Of a DNA stretch of 16,286 nucleotides, positions 6,596-14,303 are shown piece after piece. This DNA comes from CAYMPW01 sp964558505 (GTDB taxonomy: Archaea; Thermoplasmatota; Thermoplasmata; Methanomassiliicoccales; Methanomethylophilaceae): contig CAZLEI010000030.1 in NCBI GenBank assembly GCA_964558505.1, positions 1-16,286 on the forward strand, given 5' to 3'. Made by a program: the position numbers and the translations under genes. Under the pieces are notes generated by a model. It saw only the letters and a list, made by a program, of their open reading frames with translations. It searched no databases and was not told the DNA's origin. Every line of letters begins with the position of its first letter. Positions within the stretch are counted from its first letter, which is position 1.

Positions 6596-6617
6596 TAATC
6601 CAATAAGGTGTGTAATC

Positions 6618-6995
6618 ATGTGGGAAATGAAAGAGGTCAGAGAGCTTAAAGTGGGAAGGTACGTCAACATCGATGACGAGCCTTGCAAGATCATATCCAT
6701 AACAACTTCCAAACCCGGAAAGCACGGATCCGCGAAAGCGTCCATCGACGCCGCGAGCATCTTCACCGGCTCGAAGAGATCCCTCAACTGCCCCGTGAGC
6801 ACCAAGGTCCCGGTCCCCCAGATCGACAAGAGGAAAGGACAGGTCCTTTCCGTCCAGGGAGACGAAGTACAGATCATGGACCTCGAGACCTTCGAGACAT
6901 TCTCGATGAAGATCAACGAGGACCACGAGAGCGTTCTCGACGAAGGCGGGGAGATAATGTACCTCGTCGCCATGGGCAGACAGAAATTGATGTGA
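6618..6995 (+). CDS. Translation factor aIF5A
   Basis: This 125-residue protein is archaeal IF5A, which relieves ribosome stalling (for example at polyproline) and acts in elongation and termination. The N-terminal SH3-like domain contains the modification loop SKPGKHGSAK. Lys35, in PGKHG, is the residue converted to deoxyhypusine or hypusine. The C-terminal OB-fold domain starts near residue 75 and includes GDEVQIMDLETFETFSMKI. The length is typical for archaea. The ATG at 6618 has AAGGTG 7 bases upstream; an internal ATG at 6627 is a less likely alternative. The stop region TGAGGTGG doubles as the Shine-Dalgarno motif of the agmatinase-family gene 9 bases on, so the two are surely one operon. 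Confidence 0.96.
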   Translation: MWEMKEVRELKVGRYVNIDDEPCKIISITTSKPGKHGSAKASIDAASIFTGSKRSLNCPVSTKVPVPQIDKRKGQVLSVQGDEVQIMDLETFETFSMKINEDHESVLDEGGEIMYLVAMGRQKLM

Positions 6996-7004
6996 GGTGG
7001 CGAA

Positions 7005-7868
7005 ATGCCATATGGAACCTCGTACGCAGGCGCCGAATCCGATTACAACGAAGCGGAAGTAGTCATCTGCGGAGTTCCATATGATCACACATCTTCATTC
7101 AGGTCCGGCTCGAAGGAGGGCCCTGGCGCGATCAGACGCGCCTCGTACAACTTCGAGGAATCCCACTTCGAGCACGGACTGAATCAACGTCGCCTCTCCA
7201 TTTACGACTATGGAGACTGCGACGAATATTTCCTTCCGGAGAGTATGTTCGAGGAAGTCGATTTTGCGTTAGGTCCCGCGATAAGGGATGGTAAATTCAC
7301 TGTCGCCATCGGAGGGGAGCATTCCATCAACATCCCGATCATGAGGCATTTCGACAAGAACGATGTTGCCCTCATATCCATCGATGCTCACTTGGACTCG
7401 AGAGACGAGTACATGGGAACTCCCAACAGCCACGCGTGCATAACGCGTCGCGCATCCGAGCATCTCGGGATAGACAACATCTTTGTTCTGGGCGTCAGGT
7501 CCATCTCCGATGAAGAGCTCGATAGAGACGACGTCATACCGCACATCGACTCCTACACGATAATGGAGAAGGGCATAGAGTGGGCACTCGGTCAGGCACT
7601 GGAACATGTGAAGAACGAACGCATCTACCTCACCCTCGATATCGACGGCATCGATCCTGCATTCGCCCCGGGCACCGGAACGCAAGAACCTTTCGGACTG
7701 ATGCCCATCGATGTCAAGAAGGTTATCAACGGCATCGGCGACCGTCTCGCCGGATTCGATGTTGTGGAAGTGTGCCCGCCGGCCGACCCTTCGGGCATCA
7801 CCTCCAACCTGGCTGCCAGGTACATCAACGAGGTCCTCGCGGTCCACGCGAAGAACCTCAGATGCTGA
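7005..7868 (+). CDS. speB: Agmatinase/arginase-family ureohydrolase
   Basis: This 287-residue protein has all the dinuclear manganese ligands of the ureohydrolase family: His106 in GGEHS, Asp127, His129 and Asp131 in DAHLD, and Asp212 and Asp214 in DIDGID. The family signature continues as DPAFAPGTGTQEPFG. The family hydrolyses guanidino compounds to urea plus amine. The closest type by motif is agmatinase, which makes putrescine from agmatine. The gene is co-transcribed with aIF5A, with GAGGTG just before its ATG. In Haloferax volcanii an agmatinase-like gene clustered with aIF5A is essential and is proposed to act in deoxyhypusine formation, so the substrate here could be agmatine or an aIF5A-bound agmatine adduct. 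The stop abuts the stop of the convergent mutase gene with no base between. Confidence 0.9.
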   Translation: MPYGTSYAGAESDYNEAEVVICGVPYDHTSSFRSGSKEGPGAIRRASYNFEESHFEHGLNQRRLSIYDYGDCDEYFLPESMFEEVDFALGPAIRDGKFTVAIGGEHSINIPIMRHFDKNDVALISIDAHLDSRDEYMGTPNSHACITRRASEHLGIDNIFVLGVRSISDEELDRDDVIPHIDSYTIMEKGIEWALGQALEHVKNERIYLTLDIDGIDPAFAPGTGTQEPFGLMPIDVKKVINGIGDRLAGFDVVEVCPPADPSGITSNLAARYINEVLAVHAKNLRC

Positions 7869-9449
7869 TCAGTTCTTGTCCGAGGCTTCCGTCGCCTTCT
7901 CGGACTTCTTCGCCGAAGCTTTCCTGGTCTTCTTGACAGGAGCGTCGGGTTTCTCAACGTCTGTCGGATCCTCATCTGAGGCATTCGGGACAGCGGTCGC
8001 TCCGGTCGTCGCCTTGGGCACTTCAGATACGACAGCGGCCTTCCTGAGGGTGATGCGCCTCTTCTTGGCGGGTGCCTTTATGACCTCGGGCACGATGCCT
8101 TCCGGAGCCAGGAACTCATATGCCACCTTCTCGAACTCATCCGCCCTTTCCTTTGCGATCGCCTTGTCTTTGGATTCGGAATAGATCCTGAATATCGCCT
8201 CGGTCCCGGACGCGCGGACCAATACCCATCCGTCGTCGAAAAGGACCTTGAGCCCGTCGGTGGTATCCACTCTGTTGGCCTTGTAATGTGTCTTGAAATG
8301 GTCCGCGAGCGGCTGTTTCCTGTTGTTGGGACATGAGAGTTTCCTCTTATCCTGGTAATATACGGGGAGCGACTCGAGCTGCGTGTGCAACGGTCCCATC
8401 ACTGCGATGGACTCCAGCATCTTGGCGGCGGACAGTGCCCCGTCCCTACAATACTGATGCTTGGCGAAAATCAGACCTCCGTTCTCCTCTCCTCCGAAGA
8501 TGCCGCCGACCTCCATCATCTTCCTCGCGACGACCGGTGACCCTACGGCCGTGTACATGAGATTCCCTCCGGCCTCCTTCACAACGTCCTCCACCATGGA
8601 GGAGGAGCTTACAGGAGTGACGATGATCGCGTCCTTCTTGCCGCCGATCTCATATCTGGACATGAGCGCCAGGCTCTTGTCGCCGCTTACATATTTCCCC
8701 TGGCTCGTGACGAACACGCAACGGTCGGCATCTCCGTCATGTGCGATCCCCAGGTCCGCTTTCATGGCCTTGGTTATCGACATCAGATTCTTCAGGTTGT
8801 CCTCGGTCGGCTCGCTCAGGTGACCAGGGAATTCACCCTGCGGGTTCGCATTCAGCGTCGTGAACGTGACCCCGAGTTTCTTCATCATCAACGGCGATGT
8901 CTCGAACGCTGCACCGTTGGCACAATCGAGGCATACGGTGAGATGCGCATCCCTGATGGCATCTACATCCACCTGCGACAGAACGGCATCGATGTAGACA
9001 TCTCCGGCTCCGTAGACCTCCTCCAGCTTCCCGATCTCATTCCACGGTTTGTCCGGGATCACTTGGAAGTACAGGTCCTCTATGGCATCCTCGTCTGCAT
9101 GGCTGGCCTCTGTGCCGTCTGATGCTATGCACTTTATCCCATTGTACTCGGGAGGGTTGTGAGATGCCGTGATCATGACCCCGCCTTTTATCCCGGGATG
9201 TGTCTTGACGAAATACTGCAACGAAGGCGTCGGCATCATGCCCAGGTCCACAACATCGCATCCGACGGCCATGATCCCCGCTGTCACTGCATTGCTGATC
9301 ATGTCCGCGGACACCCTTGTATCGGTGGCGATGGCCACGGCACCATGCATGAACGTGCCTATGGCCTTGCCCATCTGAAGCGCGAGCTGTACCGTCATGT
9401 CCTTGTTGACCGTGCCGCGGACGCCGTTGGTACCGAACAGACTCGCCAT
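7869..9449 (-). CDS. glmM: Phosphohexomutase (phosphoglucosamine/phosphomannomutase type) with charged C-terminal tail
   Basis: This 526-residue alpha-D-phosphohexomutase probably interconverts glucosamine 6- and 1-phosphate for UDP-GlcNAc, or mannose phosphates; the two cannot be separated by eye. The FGTNGVRG start, the phosphoserine loop TASHNPPEYNG (Ser96), the metal loop DGDADR (Asp238/240/242), the sugar loop GGEENGG (319-325) and the phosphate-binding RASGTEAIFR (412-421) are intact. The family normally ends near residue 455. Residues about 458-526 form an extra low-complexity tail rich in Lys, Ala, Thr, Pro and acidic residues (for example KAPAKKRRITLRK and VKKTRKASAKKSEKAT). The start ATG has GGAGG 7 bases upstream, inside the end of the PhoU-like gene, and one base separates the two genes. 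Operon partners are that gene and the ABC transporter. Confidence 0.88.
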   Translation of the reverse strand: MASLFGTNGVRGTVNKDMTVQLALQMGKAIGTFMHGAVAIATDTRVSADMISNAVTAGIMAVGCDVVDLGMMPTPSLQYFVKTHPGIKGGVMITASHNPPEYNGIKCIASDGTEASHADEDAIEDLYFQVIPDKPWNEIGKLEEVYGAGDVYIDAVLSQVDVDAIRDAHLTVCLDCANGAAFETSPLMMKKLGVTFTTLNANPQGEFPGHLSEPTEDNLKNLMSITKAMKADLGIAHDGDADRCVFVTSQGKYVSGDKSLALMSRYEIGGKKDAIIVTPVSSSSMVEDVVKEAGGNLMYTAVGSPVVARKMMEVGGIFGGEENGGLIFAKHQYCRDGALSAAKMLESIAVMGPLHTQLESLPVYYQDKRKLSCPNNRKQPLADHFKTHYKANRVDTTDGLKVLFDDGWVLVRASGTEAIFRIYSESKDKAIAKERADEFEKVAYEFLAPEGIVPEVIKAPAKKRRITLRKAAVVSEVPKATTGATAVPNASDEDPTDVEKPDAPVKKTRKASAKKSEKATEASDKN

Positions 9450-9450
9450 T

Positions 9451-10128
9451 TCACTGCCTCCTGACTATCGTGATGAGCGAGATCGTGTCGGAGCACTGCT
9501 TGCAGGTATCGGATGCCATCTCTATCGACTCTGTTATGCTGCGTGTGATGGTCACGCCCTTCAGATCCATGTCGGACAGGAGGATGTCCTTGGCGGCCTT
9601 GTAGTGAAGATCGTCTATTATCCTCTCCTGATCCTTTATCATGTCCACGTGGCGGAGTGTGACATTGCGGTCCCCGGCGAGGGATTCGATCGCCTTGATG
9701 AGCGTCTTGCATTGGATCTCCAGCTCGCTGCACATCCTCGCCAGGCTCTTCCATATGGGATCCGGCACCGTGGCCTTGATGTCCAATGCCATCTGGACAT
9801 AGAATGCCGCCTCGCGTATCCAGTCTGCGATGGTGTCGGATTTCTTGACGAAATGGAGCAGGTCCTCCCTCTCCGAGATGCTCAGGTCCCCGGCAGAGAT
9901 CTCTGCGCACAGCCTATCCTCGATGCGGTCTGCCTCGCATTCCGCGAGGATCACCCTCTCGATGCATTTCGCAGCCTCTGACCAGTTCGACTGGGACATC
10001 GCACCGAGAGACTTCGCCATCTCGGCGATGATCCCCGAGATCACGATAAGATGACCTCTGGACCCAACCTGGATCATATCCTCCTTCCTCTTGCTGAACC
10101 AATCCAGCAGATTCTTAGCGTCACTCAA
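9451..10128 (-). CDS. PhoU-like protein, DUF47 family
   Basis: This protein of about 225 residues is nearly all helical and resembles the DUF47/TIGR00153 branch of PhoU-like proteins. The opening NLLDWFSKRKEDM, the ECEADRIEDRL segment and SEREDLLHFVKKSDTIADWIREAA match that family's metal-binding E/D-rich helices. A second acidic helix appears near the end (EMASDTCKQCSD). Such proteins usually accompany phosphate transporters of the Pit type. I set the start at the TTG at 10128, because GGAGG lies 9 bases before it and homology begins there; a TTG at 10173 lacks this. The gene overlaps the preceding ATPase by 8 bases and ends one base before the mutase gene. Linked transcription with an ABC transporter suggests it modulates that transporter; this is inference. 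Confidence 0.8.
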   Translation of the reverse strand: MSDAKNLLDWFSKRKEDMIQVGSRGHLIVISGIIAEMAKSLGAMSQSNWSEAAKCIERVILAECEADRIEDRLCAEISAGDLSISEREDLLHFVKKSDTIADWIREAAFYVQMALDIKATVPDPIWKSLARMCSELEIQCKTLIKAIESLAGDRNVTLRHVDMIKDQERIIDDLHYKAAKDILLSDMDLKGVTITRSITESIEMASDTCKQCSDTISLITIVRRQ

Positions 10129-11203
10129 GTCTAATCGCCTCCTGCAAACCTTCTTTTGGCCTCGCGAAAACAAGGGATGCTTTCTTGTTGAAGACGAGCA
10201 TGACCTCGTCCTCCACTTCCGGCACCTCCCCGTCCGCGGGCGTGTTGAAATCTATGTAATCTCCGGTGACCGCAAGCGTGCGGACCCTCCAGAACGTGCC
10301 CATGAACACGACGCTCCTGACCGTGGCAGACAGCCCCTCGCTCGCCGTGTACACATGCTCGGGACGAACCGATATCACTACCGAATCCCCGACGTTGAAT
10401 TTTGATTTTGCCACTCTGACCATGCTGCCGTCGCGGAGCCCCACGGTGGTCTTGCCAGTCTTCGTCCTCCCGGTGACGGTGCATTCCAGGAAATTCGTCT
10501 CGCCCACGAAATACGCTGCGAAGATCGACTTCGGATGCCTGTACATATCGAGAGGCGATGCCATCTCGGCTATCCCGCCGTTGCGCATCAGGATTATCTT
10601 GTCCGACACGGACATGGCCTCCTCCTGGTCGTGTGTCACGTGGAGCACGGTTATGCCCAGCTTCTTGACGAGCCTGCGGATGTCGTACCTCAGCTCCATG
10701 CGCACCCTTGCGTCGAGAGCGGACAACGGCTCGTCCAGCATCAGCATCTTGGATCCCGAGGCCAGCGCCCTGGCGATCGCCACCTTCTGCTGCTCCCCGC
10801 CCGATAGCTCGGACGGGAACATCCCCGCACGGTCGAGCATCTTAACGAGTTCCAGATGGTCGTGTGATATCTTCTGCATATCATCGACAGGGACATCCCG
10901 GACCCTTGGCCCGTAGGCCACGTTATCGCTGATGGTCATATGGGGGAACAGCGCGATGTTCTGGAACACGTACCCGGTATCGCGGTCCTCTATCGGGACG
11001 TCTGTGACATCCTCGCCGTCCACCAGGATCCTGCCCTCGGTCGGCCTCCATATCCCCGATATCACCTTTATGAGCGTCGTCTTCCCGCACCCGGAAGGGC
11101 CGAGGATGGTGACGTACTCCCCTTCGGCGATGGACACGCTTATGTCGCGTACCGCATACATGCTGCCGAACTTCATCGATATGTGATCGAGAACAATCTT
11201 CAT
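10121..11203 (-). CDS. ABC importer ATPase with TOBE domain (second ATPase)
   Basis: This 360-residue ATPase is of the Fe3+/sulfate/molybdate/polyamine importer class. It contains Walker A GPSGCGKTT (35-43), the Q-loop VFQNIALFPH (Gln81), the signature LSGGEQQK (133-140), Walker B MLMLDEP (Asp157, Glu158) and the switch His191 in VTHDQEEAM. The C-terminal region (about 235-350) is a TOBE/OB regulatory domain with ISVRPEHV. All catalytic residues are present, so it should be active. The ATG at 11203 shares its first base with the first base of the preceding TGA stop (TGATG), and GAGGTT lies 6 bases upstream. It probably pairs with the other ATPase to drive the two-domain permease. The frame stays open upstream across the other ATPase, but that part is not coding. 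Confidence 0.93.
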   Translation of the reverse strand: MKIVLDHISMKFGSMYAVRDISVSIAEGEYVTILGPSGCGKTTLIKVISGIWRPTEGRILVDGEDVTDVPIEDRDTGYVFQNIALFPHMTISDNVAYGPRVRDVPVDDMQKISHDHLELVKMLDRAGMFPSELSGGEQQKVAIARALASGSKMLMLDEPLSALDARVRMELRYDIRRLVKKLGITVLHVTHDQEEAMSVSDKIILMRNGGIAEMASPLDMYRHPKSIFAAYFVGETNFLECTVTGRTKTGKTTVGLRDGSMVRVAKSKFNVGDSVVISVRPEHVYTASEGLSATVRSVVFMGTFWRVRTLAVTGDYIDFNTPADGEVPEVEDEVMLVFNKKASLVFARPKEGLQEAIRLE

Positions 11204-12378
11204 CAGTCCAACCTCAGTTCTTCTTCCAGCCCGCCCTCCGGATATGGGAACACCGCTGCGGACCTGGGGATCCACGAGACATCCACGATCTCCCCTATGT
11301 CGAATGTGTCGTACTTCCTGTTGGGCATCTTGCACGAAACGATACCAAGACCGGAGACCTCGACTTCGGCCGTCACCGTAGCGCCTTCGTACAGCATCCT
11401 GGCCAATACCCCTTCGAAGTACGCCTCCCTCTCCACCGTCACAACCGGGGGCGCCTCCTCCGACATGCGCCCGGGCCCCATGACCGCCGATGCCTGGACG
11501 GTTTCCTCCGGCCTGCGACGTGTTATCCTGGTATTCCCCACCTTGACTGCCACGAGCACTTTCGTGCCGGGATCGAACCCCATGTTCCTGGCCGACATCC
11601 TGAGCCCGCCGCTGATTATCTGGGCCACCTCTCCGTCGACGGATTCGATCACGCCTTCGAAGAAATTGGACCTTCCGACGAAATTCGCCACGAAGGGCGT
11701 GGCCGGATCCTCGAACACCTCGCGCGGAGTGCCCACCTGGACTATGCGCCCGTTGCGGATGATCGCTATGCGGTCCGCCATCTCGAGGGCCTCGTCCTGA
11801 TCGTGAGTGACGTGCACAGAGGTCATGTTCATGCTCTTCGCAAGGGACTTGAGCTCTTTCCTGAGCTCCAGCCTCAAACGCGCATCCAATGCCCTCAGGG
11901 GCTCGTCCAGCAACAGGACCTTTGAACCCGACACCAGCGCCCTGGCCAGAGCCACCCTCTGCTGCTGCCCTCCGGACAGCTGATGCGGATAGGATGCCTG
12001 ACGGTCTCCCAGATGGACCATGTTCAGCATGTTCCTGGCCAATTGGCTGCCCTCTTCCGGGTCCCATCCTTTTATGTCGGGTGCGAACAGGACGTTGTCC
12101 CTCACGGTCATACGTGGGAACAGCGAATACACCTGGGTCAGCATGGTCGCCTCCCTGTCCTCCACCGGCATGTCCGTGATGTCCGTCCCGTCGAAGTACA
12201 CCTTGCCGGAATCGGCTTTGGTGAGGCCGCAGATTATCCTCATGCACGTAGTCTTCCCGGCACCGGTCGGTCCCAGGATGCATATGTACTCGCCATCCTC
12301 GATCGTGAGGTTCAGGCTGTCGGCGGCCACGGTCCCGCCGAAGCTCTTCGATATGTTCTCAAGGCGTATCTCAGGCAT
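11203..12378 (-). CDS. ABC importer ATPase with TOBE domain (first ATPase)
   Basis: This 391-residue ATPase is of the same class as its downstream neighbour but clearly diverged from it. It has Walker A GPTGAGKTT (36-44), Gln82 in an unusual Q-loop setting (MLTQVYSLFP instead of VFQxYALFP), the signature LSGGQQQR (134-141), Walker B LLLDEP (Asp158, Glu159), a D-loop LRALDA where LSALDA is usual, and His192 in VTHDQDEAL. The TOBE-type C-terminal region is about 30 residues longer than in the partner. The ATG overlaps the permease stop by 8 bases (ATGCCTGA), with GGAGG about 10 bases upstream. Two distinct ATPases beside a single fused permease suggest a heterodimeric motor. The substrate is unknown. 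Confidence 0.92.
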   Translation of the reverse strand: MPEIRLENISKSFGGTVAADSLNLTIEDGEYICILGPTGAGKTTCMRIICGLTKADSGKVYFDGTDITDMPVEDREATMLTQVYSLFPRMTVRDNVLFAPDIKGWDPEEGSQLARNMLNMVHLGDRQASYPHQLSGGQQQRVALARALVSGSKVLLLDEPLRALDARLRLELRKELKSLAKSMNMTSVHVTHDQDEALEMADRIAIIRNGRIVQVGTPREVFEDPATPFVANFVGRSNFFEGVIESVDGEVAQIISGGLRMSARNMGFDPGTKVLVAVKVGNTRITRRRPEETVQASAVMGPGRMSEEAPPVVTVEREAYFEGVLARMLYEGATVTAEVEVSGLGIVSCKMPNRKYDTFDIGEIVDVSWIPRSAAVFPYPEGGLEEELRLD

Positions 12379-14002
12379 CTGTGTCCTTCCTCCTGGTTAC
12401 ATACCTTATCCCGAACATGAGAACGAAGCATATTATGATCAGCAGGACGGATGCCAGGGCGCCCTGGTAGAACTGTTCGCCGTTGATCAGGTTCATTATG
12501 TAGATCGGCGCGGTGATGACGTCGCCGGAGATCGCTATGGTCGCTCCGGTCTCGCCCAGGCTCCTGGTGAATGCCAGAACGCCGCCCGCTATGACCGATG
12601 ATTGGATTATCGGCAACAGGATCTTGGAGAATGCCTTCAGTGGTTTTGCGCCCAATGTACGGGCGATCTCCACATATGACGGGTCGACCTCGGAAATCGC
12701 CCCCGTGATGTTCCTGACCATCAGCGGATATGTGAATGCTATGTGCCCCATGATGACCAGCAGCAATGCGAAATCGGAGGATATCCCGAAACTTCCCCAG
12801 AATGCCGCCAACGACACTCCCAGGACCGTCGTCGGCACTATGAGCGGCACGTTGACCAGTGCATCCAATGCCTTGCCGAGTTTGGTGTTGCCCTTTCTGG
12901 CTATGTACAGCGCTATCGGGATGCCGAATATTATATCGAACACCACGGCCACGCCCGCTATCAGGAATGATGTCCCGATGGATCCGAAGAGCGCCCCGAT
13001 GTCCGCTGCGCCCGAAGGTGCGGCCATGTACGCGAATATGTAGAACGACGGGATCACGACGATGATGAACATGAAGGCGTATGTGAAGAGGTCTTTCGAC
13101 CTGGCGGCTATCTTCTTGCTGAGCGTGCGCTCCCATTTCGGCCAAACCTTGGTCCACGGGATCTTGAGCTTGTTCATCATGTACTGGACCGCCAGCAGCA
13201 GGATCAGCGCGAACACGATCATGATGACGCTCACGACGATCAGCGCTCCGGTGGGATCGACCTCGGCCTGGTTCTTCAGGTAGCTTATGTATGTCGGCCC
13301 TGTGAACCAGGTGGTGTCCAGGCCCATCATGCGCAATGCGATGTATGTTCCGCCCGTCTCGGACATGGACCTGGCGAAACAAAGGATGAATCCGGTCGTC
13401 AGTCCGGCACGGAACAGCGGAAGCGTGATGGTCCTGACTGCTGTGAACCTGGAGGCCCCCAATGTCATCCCCGCGGTCTCGTAGTTGGGGTCTATCTGCT
13501 CCAGTATGGCTGCCAGGGAACGGACCATGTAGGGATATGTGAAGACGGTATGGAGAAGGATCATCATCAGGAAAGGTGTGAACACGAGCCCGAGTCCGGG
13601 GATCGTGACCCCGTCAGGCGCTCCCCAGAACATGACCACCGAGATACCGATGGAGGCCGTCGGGAACGCCAAGGGCATATCCAGCAGGGTATCCAGGTAT
13701 TTTTTGGCACGGAACTGCTTCCTTACGAGGATCCATGCCATCGGTAGCCCTACGGCGATATCGAGGACGGTCACCAACAGCGCGATGGAGAAGGAATTGC
13801 CCACCGCGCCCCATATGAGGGACATGGACCCGGGATCATGGATCACCTTGTCCACGGCCGCCCATTCGGGTACGACCTCGAACAGGATGAAGATCGTGGG
13901 CAGGATGATCAGAGCGATGAATACAATGAGGACCAGGTAGAACCAGCCCTTCCGAGCCTTCGGATTGCTGGATAATTCGTCTATGCGCCCTATCAGTGAC
14001 AT
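12371..14002 (-). CDS. ABC importer permease, two fused membrane domains
   Basis: This 543-residue membrane protein contains two homologous type I importer domains, roughly 20-285 and 305-535, each with about six membrane segments. Each has an EAA coupling loop: ETAGMTLGAS...TLPLF (175-196) and EIARTLGAK...ILLPI (445-465). Each domain repeats an FTYPxMVR element and an F-R-S-(M/L)-x-ETG element, which shows internal duplication. Fused permeases of this length occur in iron, thiamine and related transporters (FbpB/ThiP type), while the SLGETGA element recalls the sulfate/molybdate group. No binding-protein gene is found on either side. The ATG at 14002 has no clear promoter or Shine-Dalgarno motif in the 46 bases after the Sm-like gene, so read-through from that gene is likely. 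The substrate cannot be assigned. Confidence 0.9.
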   Translation of the reverse strand: MSLIGRIDELSSNPKARKGWFYLVLIVFIALIILPTIFILFEVVPEWAAVDKVIHDPGSMSLIWGAVGNSFSIALLVTVLDIAVGLPMAWILVRKQFRAKKYLDTLLDMPLAFPTASIGISVVMFWGAPDGVTIPGLGLVFTPFLMMILLHTVFTYPYMVRSLAAILEQIDPNYETAGMTLGASRFTAVRTITLPLFRAGLTTGFILCFARSMSETGGTYIALRMMGLDTTWFTGPTYISYLKNQAEVDPTGALIVVSVIMIVFALILLLAVQYMMNKLKIPWTKVWPKWERTLSKKIAARSKDLFTYAFMFIIVVIPSFYIFAYMAAPSGAADIGALFGSIGTSFLIAGVAVVFDIIFGIPIALYIARKGNTKLGKALDALVNVPLIVPTTVLGVSLAAFWGSFGISSDFALLLVIMGHIAFTYPLMVRNITGAISEVDPSYVEIARTLGAKPLKAFSKILLPIIQSSVIAGGVLAFTRSLGETGATIAISGDVITAPIYIMNLINGEQFYQGALASVLLIIICFVLMFGIRYVTRRKDTDA

Positions 14003-14048
14003 TGTTCTGCCTGCCCGTTGTCCGCGGAGCGGATTGCGTATCCTGAGA

Positions 14049-14267
14049 TCAGATGACAGATATGCTCACGACGTTGTTGCCGCGGAGCACGACGCTGCCG
14101 AGACGCCTCTCTTCCTGAGTGACGGTGCGCTCGACGGTCTCTTCCAGTACCATGTTCATGTACTCGTCGAAACCTGTGAGCTTTCCCTCGAGGACCCTTC
14201 CGTCTTTCAGAAGGAGCGAGACGCGCTTGTCGATGGTTTTTTCCAATAAAGCAAGAGGCATGACCAT
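14049..14267 (-). CDS. Sm-like archaeal protein (Lsm/SmAP)
   Basis: This 72-residue Sm-fold protein would form a ring, usually a heptamer, that binds U-rich RNA. The Sm1 motif is DGRVLEGKLTGFDEYMNMVLEE, with the RNA-contacting Asp34 and Asn38. The Sm2 motif is GSVVLRGNNVVSI, with Arg62-Gly63-Asn64. The frame is open for many codons upstream, but homology begins at MVMPLALLEK. I chose the ATG at 14267, because the TATA-like box at 14295-14303 predicts transcription starting near 14273. An ATG two codons later (14261) is an alternative. The permease gene follows 46 bases downstream on the same strand with no visible terminator. Confidence 0.94.
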   Translation of the reverse strand: MVMPLALLEKTIDKRVSLLLKDGRVLEGKLTGFDEYMNMVLEETVERTVTQEERRLGSVVLRGNNVVSISVI

Positions 14268-14294
14268 GTTTATCACACGCTTATAGTCGCGCAT

Positions 14295-14303
14295 CCTATA
14301 AAG
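14295..14303 (-). promoter_or_regulatory. TATA-like box of the Sm-like gene, possibly bidirectional
   Basis: On the minus strand this reads CTTTATAGG. It predicts a start near 14273, 6 bases before the Sm-like ATG. Read on the plus strand, CCTATAAAG is also an acceptable TATA and would start a transcript near 14325, heading into the structured gene-free stretch. Confidence 0.5.

Larger units (their letters stand above)
6320..6617 (+). other. Intergenic region before aIF5A: hairpins, TATA-like elements, possible leader ORF
   Basis: These 298 bases carry no standard gene. In order they hold: a strong hairpin at 6371-6396; a TATA-like CTTATATG at 6415-6422; a perfect 6-bp hairpin at 6442-6459 (ACTCCA/TGGAGT), just where transcription from that TATA would begin; an A/T-rich inverted repeat at 6483-6501 that contains a second TATA-like element; and a 24-codon ORF at 6521-6595. 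The last bases hold AAGGTG (6605-6610), the Shine-Dalgarno motif of aIF5A. The region is too long and too structured to be a simple spacer. Confidence 0.6.

Noticed and set aside
10121..12283. A 720-codon open frame on the minus strand spanning both ATPase genes
   Set aside because: Only its second half (from the ATG at 11203) is an ATPase. The first half is an arginine- and glycine-rich shadow of the other ATPase, which is clearly coded in another frame.
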